Shown here: piece after piece, positions 60,867 to 64,000 of the stretch
How the letters are laid out: every line of letters starts with the position of its first letter
How positions within the stretch are numbered: position 1 is the first letter of the stretch
NCBI RefSeq assembly: GCF_030248535.1
Contig: NZ_JAHGAJ010000025.1
Location: forward strand, 62,001 to 126,000
From: Vibrio sp. D404a
GTDB taxonomy: Bacteria; Pseudomonadota; Gammaproteobacteria; Enterobacterales; Vibrionaceae
Reading direction: 5' to 3'
DNA: 64,000 nucleotides
The notes under the pieces: model-generated
Databases searched by the model: none
What the model was told of the DNA's origin: nothing
What the model saw: only the letters and a program-made list of their open reading frames with translations
Translations under genes and position numbers: made by a program

Positions 60867-62387
60867 ATGATTTACGCACAGCCTGGCAGTGACAATGCAG
60901 TCGGCAATTTTAAGGCTCAGTACGACAACTTTATCGGAGGGGAGTGGGTAAAGCCTACGTCTGGCGAATACTTTGATAATAGTTCTCCGGTCAATGGACA
61001 AGTTTACTGCCAAGTAGCTCGCTCGACAGAAGCGGACATCTCGTTAGCACTAGACGCAGCACATGCAGCGCGTGCAAGTTGGGCGGCGACCAGTGTTGCT
61101 GAACGCTCGAACATCCTACTTAAAATTGCAGACCGAATTGAAGCGAACCTAGAAGAGTTGGCCGTTGCAGAGACTTGGGAAAACGGTAAGCCAGTGCGAG
61201 AAACGTTGGCTGCGGATCTTCCTTTAGTTGTCGATCACTTCCGTTACTTTGCGGGTTGTATTCGAGCGCAAGAAGGCAGCGCAGCCGAGCTCGATTCAAA
61301 CACCGCAAGCTACCACTTCCCAGAGCCTATTGGTGTAGTCGGTCAGATCATTCCTTGGAACTTCCCAATCTTAATGGCGGCTTGGAAACTGGCTCCAGCA
61401 CTCGCTGCAGGTTGTTGTGTGGTGATGAAACCTGCCGAGCAAACACCAACGTCTATTTTGGTCATGATGGAAAAGATTGCAGATCTTCTACCTGCGGGCG
61501 TGGTTAACATTGTTAATGGTTTCGGTAGTGAAGCGGGGCAAGCCCTAGCGACGAGCGATCGCATTGCTAAGTTAGCATTTACAGGCTCAACTGAGGTTGG
61601 TCATCATATTCTAAAATGTGCGGCTGAAAGCTTGATCCCATCAACGGTAGAGCTGGGCGGTAAATCTCCAAACATCTACTTCCCGGACATCTTTGATCAT
61701 GAAGATGAATACCTAGATAAGTGTGTTGAAGGTATGCTGCTGGCGTTCTTTAACCAAGGTGAGGTATGTACCTGTCCTTCTCGTGTGCTGATTCATGAAT
61801 CGGTATACGACAAGTTCATTACGAAAGTGGTCGAGCGTGCTCAAACCATCAAGCAAGGCAATCCGCTAGATACAGACACTCAGGTTGGCGCACAAGCCTC
61901 TCAAGAACAGTTCGATAAGATTCTTAGCTACCTAGAGATTGGTCGCCAAGAGGGCGCGAAAGTCCTGACTGGTGGCGAAATCGCGCAGCAGCCAGACGAT
62001 CTTGGTAACGGCTATTACATTCAACCGACCATGCTGGAAGGCAACAACAAGATGCGTGTCTTCCAAGAAGAGATCTTTGGCCCTGTTATCGCGGTCACTA
62101 CCTTTAAAGATGAAGCGGAAGCGCTGGCGATTGCTAATGATACTGATTATGGTTTGGGGGCCGGTGTATGGACGCGTGATGCGAACCTTGCTTACCGAAT
62201 GGGTCGTAATATCGAAGCAGGTCGTATTTGGGTGAACTGCTACCACGCTTACCCAGCACACGCTGCGTTTGGTGGTTACAAGAAATCTGGCATCGGCCGT
62301 GAGACGCATAAGATGATGCTCGATCACTACCAAAACACCAAGAACCTGCTGATCAGCTACGATACTAATCCGCTAGGTTTCTTCTAA
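60867..62387 (+). CDS. aldB: NAD(P)-dependent aldehyde dehydrogenase
   Basis: The 506-residue protein follows E. coli AldB (acetaldehyde dehydrogenase) through most of its length. Catalytic Cys301 lies in NQGEVCTCPSR and Glu262 in VELGGKSPN; the NAD-binding FTGSTEVG is intact. It oxidises acetaldehyde or related aldehydes to acids. The start at 60867 has AAGGA at 7-bp spacing; a longer frame from 60750 runs into the sigma-54 promoter and is rejected. A 30-bp palindromic terminator follows. Confidence 0.95.
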   Translation: MIYAQPGSDNAVGNFKAQYDNFIGGEWVKPTSGEYFDNSSPVNGQVYCQVARSTEADISLALDAAHAARASWAATSVAERSNILLKIADRIEANLEELAVAETWENGKPVRETLAADLPLVVDHFRYFAGCIRAQEGSAAELDSNTASYHFPEPIGVVGQIIPWNFPILMAAWKLAPALAAGCCVVMKPAEQTPTSILVMMEKIADLLPAGVVNIVNGFGSEAGQALATSDRIAKLAFTGSTEVGHHILKCAAESLIPSTVELGGKSPNIYFPDIFDHEDEYLDKCVEGMLLAFFNQGEVCTCPSRVLIHESVYDKFITKVVERAQTIKQGNPLDTDTQVGAQASQEQFDKILSYLEIGRQEGAKVLTGGEIAQQPDDLGNGYYIQPTMLEGNNKMRVFQEEIFGPVIAVTTFKDEAEALAIANDTDYGLGAGVWTRDANLAYRMGRNIEAGRIWVNCYHAYPAHAAFGGYKKSGIGRETHKMMLDHYQNTKNLLISYDTNPLGFF

Positions 62388-62421
62388 AGTTGTTCTAAAA
62401 AATTCCTTGATAGCTTAATTA

Positions 62422-62452
62422 AAATGCCCAAGTCATATGACTTGGGCATTTC
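62422..62452. terminator. palindromic terminator after aldB
   Basis: A perfect 30-bp palindrome (AAATGCCCAAGTCAT and its complement) is followed by T-rich sequence; bidirectional for aldB and the convergent NUDIX gene. Confidence 0.85.
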
Positions 62453-62481
62453 TGTTTTGTAAGCTTTGAGACGACTATGCG

Positions 62482-63219
62482 TTAGTGCTTCGAAAAGAAA
62501 ATTTCTGGCTTATGAGTTGGACCTGAATTGCCCTCAAGCTGAGTCAGCTCCAAACCTCGCTTGCCTACCAAAGATTCAACCATATGGCGGTTGAATGGGA
62601 AGTTGCTCATATCGCAGATAAACTCTTGGATATCGACCCATTTTGCTTCTGCGATTTCGTCAGTGTCTTGAATCTCAATCTCTTGAGTCTGAGCAACAAG
62701 GTGGCAAACGAAGTAGAGGTTTGATTTGCCAAACTGATATGGATGGCGCGTTGCCATGCCCACTACTGAAACGAACGTGGCTTCGATGCCTGTCTCTTCA
62801 AAGGTTTCTCGAACCACAGACTCTTCAATACCCTCGCCAAGTTCAATGTGGCCGCCAGGGAGTTTGTAGCCTTTCATACCATGCTCTTTGATCATCAGCA
62901 CTTGGTTGTGTTCATTGGTGATCAATGCACCAGCGCCCAAAGTATGGGTTGTGATAAAAGGGACAAACTCGACGATTTCGGATTTGTGGATCAGCGTAAT
63001 CTCATCTTCTAAACAGTTGTGGAACACAAAGCCTAGCTCCGTCGCTACTGGGATGAGATGCGACAGGGAAATAGGCAAGCTAATCCAGATAATGCCCTTG
63101 TTGTTCTGCTTTGAAAATTCAGTGATTTGATTCAGTTCGGCATTAAATGAATTCGTATCATGAGGGACGCTTGTTGGGTCGATGATGATGCCGTTAAATT
63201 TGTCGAGCGTAAATTCCAC
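62482..63219 (-). CDS. NUDIX hydrolase with N-terminal extra domain
   Basis: The 245-residue protein has an N-terminal domain (about 1-85) like that of NUDT6-type proteins and a NUDIX fold with a full box at about 123-145 (GGHIELGEG, then REtFEEtG). Such enzymes hydrolyse nucleoside diphosphates linked to another group. The start is GTG at 63219, supported by GAGGA 7 bp upstream. Substrate is not predictable. Confidence 0.9.
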   Translation of the reverse strand: MEFTLDKFNGIIIDPTSVPHDTNSFNAELNQITEFSKQNNKGIIWISLPISLSHLIPVATELGFVFHNCLEDEITLIHKSEIVEFVPFITTHTLGAGALITNEHNQVLMIKEHGMKGYKLPGGHIELGEGIEESVVRETFEETGIEATFVSVVGMATRHPYQFGKSNLYFVCHLVAQTQEIEIQDTDEIAEAKWVDIQEFICDMSNFPFNRHMVESLVGKRGLELTQLEGNSGPTHKPEIFFSKH

Positions 63220-63346
63220 GGGTGATCCTCTATTGTTTTGATTTATTGAGAGTCTTTATGGAGGGAGCTTATACCAGATGTAGAGGTTATGACACCCACA
63301 AAGCTGTTATACGGAGATAGCTTGGGAAAGCGGTAGTTAAAAAACA

Positions 63347-63378
63347 AAAACTGCGCTTGGAAATCAGAGCGCAGTTTT
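63347..63378 (-). terminator. terminator after the small exported-protein gene
   Basis: AAAACTGCGCT (63347-63357) pairs with AGCGCAGTTTT (63368-63378); T-rich on the minus strand. Confidence 0.75.
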
Positions 63379-63404
63379 AAAGTCTTGGTTATGCGAGCTC
63401 GTGT

Positions 63405-63806
63405 CTAACGAACGTAGTTGGCATCAACGCTGACATACCAGTGTTGGAATTTACCGTCAGACTTCTCTATCCATAAATCGTTGGTGTAGCTTTCGATTTT
63501 ACCGTTCACGGTTAACTTAAACGTGTTCTCGTCAAACTCACCCAATTTAACGAACTGATCGGTTGTGACTAGGAACGGGTCCATGTCGCCAATGTCGCTG
63601 ATGTCAGAAACAACGTAGTAATGGTAGGTAAACGGCTTAGATGCATCGTTTGGATTGCTACGATACGCGACGAGCTTGAATGGTTCAGTCAGCGGAACGT
63701 CGAGCGTTTGCTTATCAATGGTGGCTGGAATTGGAATAAATAGCCAAGCGGTAAACAGGCCACTGAGCAGCACCATCAAAAAGAAAAGGGTTTTAATTGC
63801 TTTCAT
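63405..63806 (-). CDS. small membrane-anchored or exported protein
   Basis: I do not recognise a family. The 133-residue protein has one hydrophobic N-terminal segment (KTLFFLMVLLSGLFTAWLFI) that could be a signal anchor, then a hydrophilic, probably beta-rich domain (YTNDLWIEKSDGKFQHWYVS). GAAGG is 5 bp before the ATG at 63806; a longer frame to 63878 lacks such a site. It faces the periplasm if anchored. No operon partner is visible. Confidence 0.7.
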   Translation of the reverse strand: MKAIKTLFFLMVLLSGLFTAWLFIPIPATIDKQTLDVPLTEPFKLVAYRSNPNDASKPFTYHYYVVSDISDIGDMDPFLVTTDQFVKLGEFDENTFKLTVNGKIESYTNDLWIEKSDGKFQHWYVSVDANYVR

Positions 63807-63898
63807 AGCAACCTTCAAAAATAGGGTGGATATAAGTGGGCTATGGTAGCCCGCAGCGCTGAAGATGCAAGTCCTCAAGCAGTGTATCTACCCGTTGC

Positions 63899-64000
63899 TT
63901 AACCTAGCTCAAACGCGAGCGACTCAATCGCCTCTTCGATGGTGACAAAATGTATTTTGGTCAAGCATACTTGAACCTTGTGAAACTCATGAGCACGAAT
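63899..64000 (-). CDS. C-terminal end of an unidentified protein
   Basis: The last 33 codons of a minus-strand gene lie at the right edge, ending HFVTIEEAIESLAFELG and TAA. Too short to identify. Confidence 0.5.
   Translation of the reverse strand: MRAHEFHKVQVCLTKIHFVTIEEAIESLAFELG

Overview
The window looks like part of a Vibrio or close Vibrionaceae genome, most likely a secondary-replicon region. This is inferred from protein resemblance (LldP/LldD, PuuD with a cytochrome c tail, E. coli-like Gcl, AldB and MalA-type malate synthase), moderate GC, strong AAGGAGG ribosome sites and the many short divergent metabolic operons. No species call is possible from the sequence alone. I see no tRNA, rRNA, insertion sequence, prophage, integron or CRISPR array.

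Layout. 1-3.8 kb: lactate uptake and oxidation (lldP, partial lldD) with a divergent LysR regulator. 3.9-14.6 kb: a prolyl oligopeptidase, a YejF-type double ATPase, a Lon-like AAA protease, a PilZ protein, and a GNAT/kinase-like/MFS operon. 14.6-20 kb: two EamA exporters, an outer-membrane protein next to a repeat-rich lipoprotein, a LysR and a MarR regulator. 20.2-27.8 kb: glyoxylate use, with malate synthase and a GlcG-like protein on one strand and gcl-hyi-glxR-glycerate kinase on the other. 28-51.6 kb: purine catabolism. 51.8-64 kb: DNA glycosylase, HD and HAD hydrolases, a DcuB-type carrier, an auxiliary trpS with a leader, GST, LysR, a sigma-54 activator with aldB, a NUDIX protein and small proteins.

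The central 30 kb form one connected pathway. Guanine (GuaD), hypoxanthine/xanthine (XdhABC) and 8-oxoguanine (8-oxoguanine deaminase) converge on urate. PuuD, UraH and UraD make allantoin. PuuE, Alc and AllA take it to glyoxylate plus urea. Glyoxylate then enters either malate (AceB) or tartronate semialdehyde, glycerate and 2-phosphoglycerate (Gcl, GlxR, TtuD-type kinase, with Hyi). Two purine permeases bring substrates in. No urease is present here, so urea is exported or used by genes elsewhere. Palindromes with the core TGTATACA lie upstream of aceB, gcl, uraH, puuE, xdhA and the GntR gene. The GntR-family protein at 50838-51572 is the likely common regulator.

Three things stand out beyond ordinary annotation. 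First, a 17-codon leader with two adjacent Trp codons, followed by competing hairpins, precedes the auxiliary tryptophanyl-tRNA synthetase gene; this looks like a tRNA-Trp-sensing attenuator. Second, an AT-rich two-gene unit (a uracil-DNA-glycosylase-fold protein and an unrecognised protein) sits inside the purine locus and is driven from a nearly symmetric 54-bp palindrome that encodes two overlapping divergent promoters. Third, a lipoprotein is built almost wholly of 8-9-residue PSNPIE-type repeats with an exact 42-residue higher-order period.
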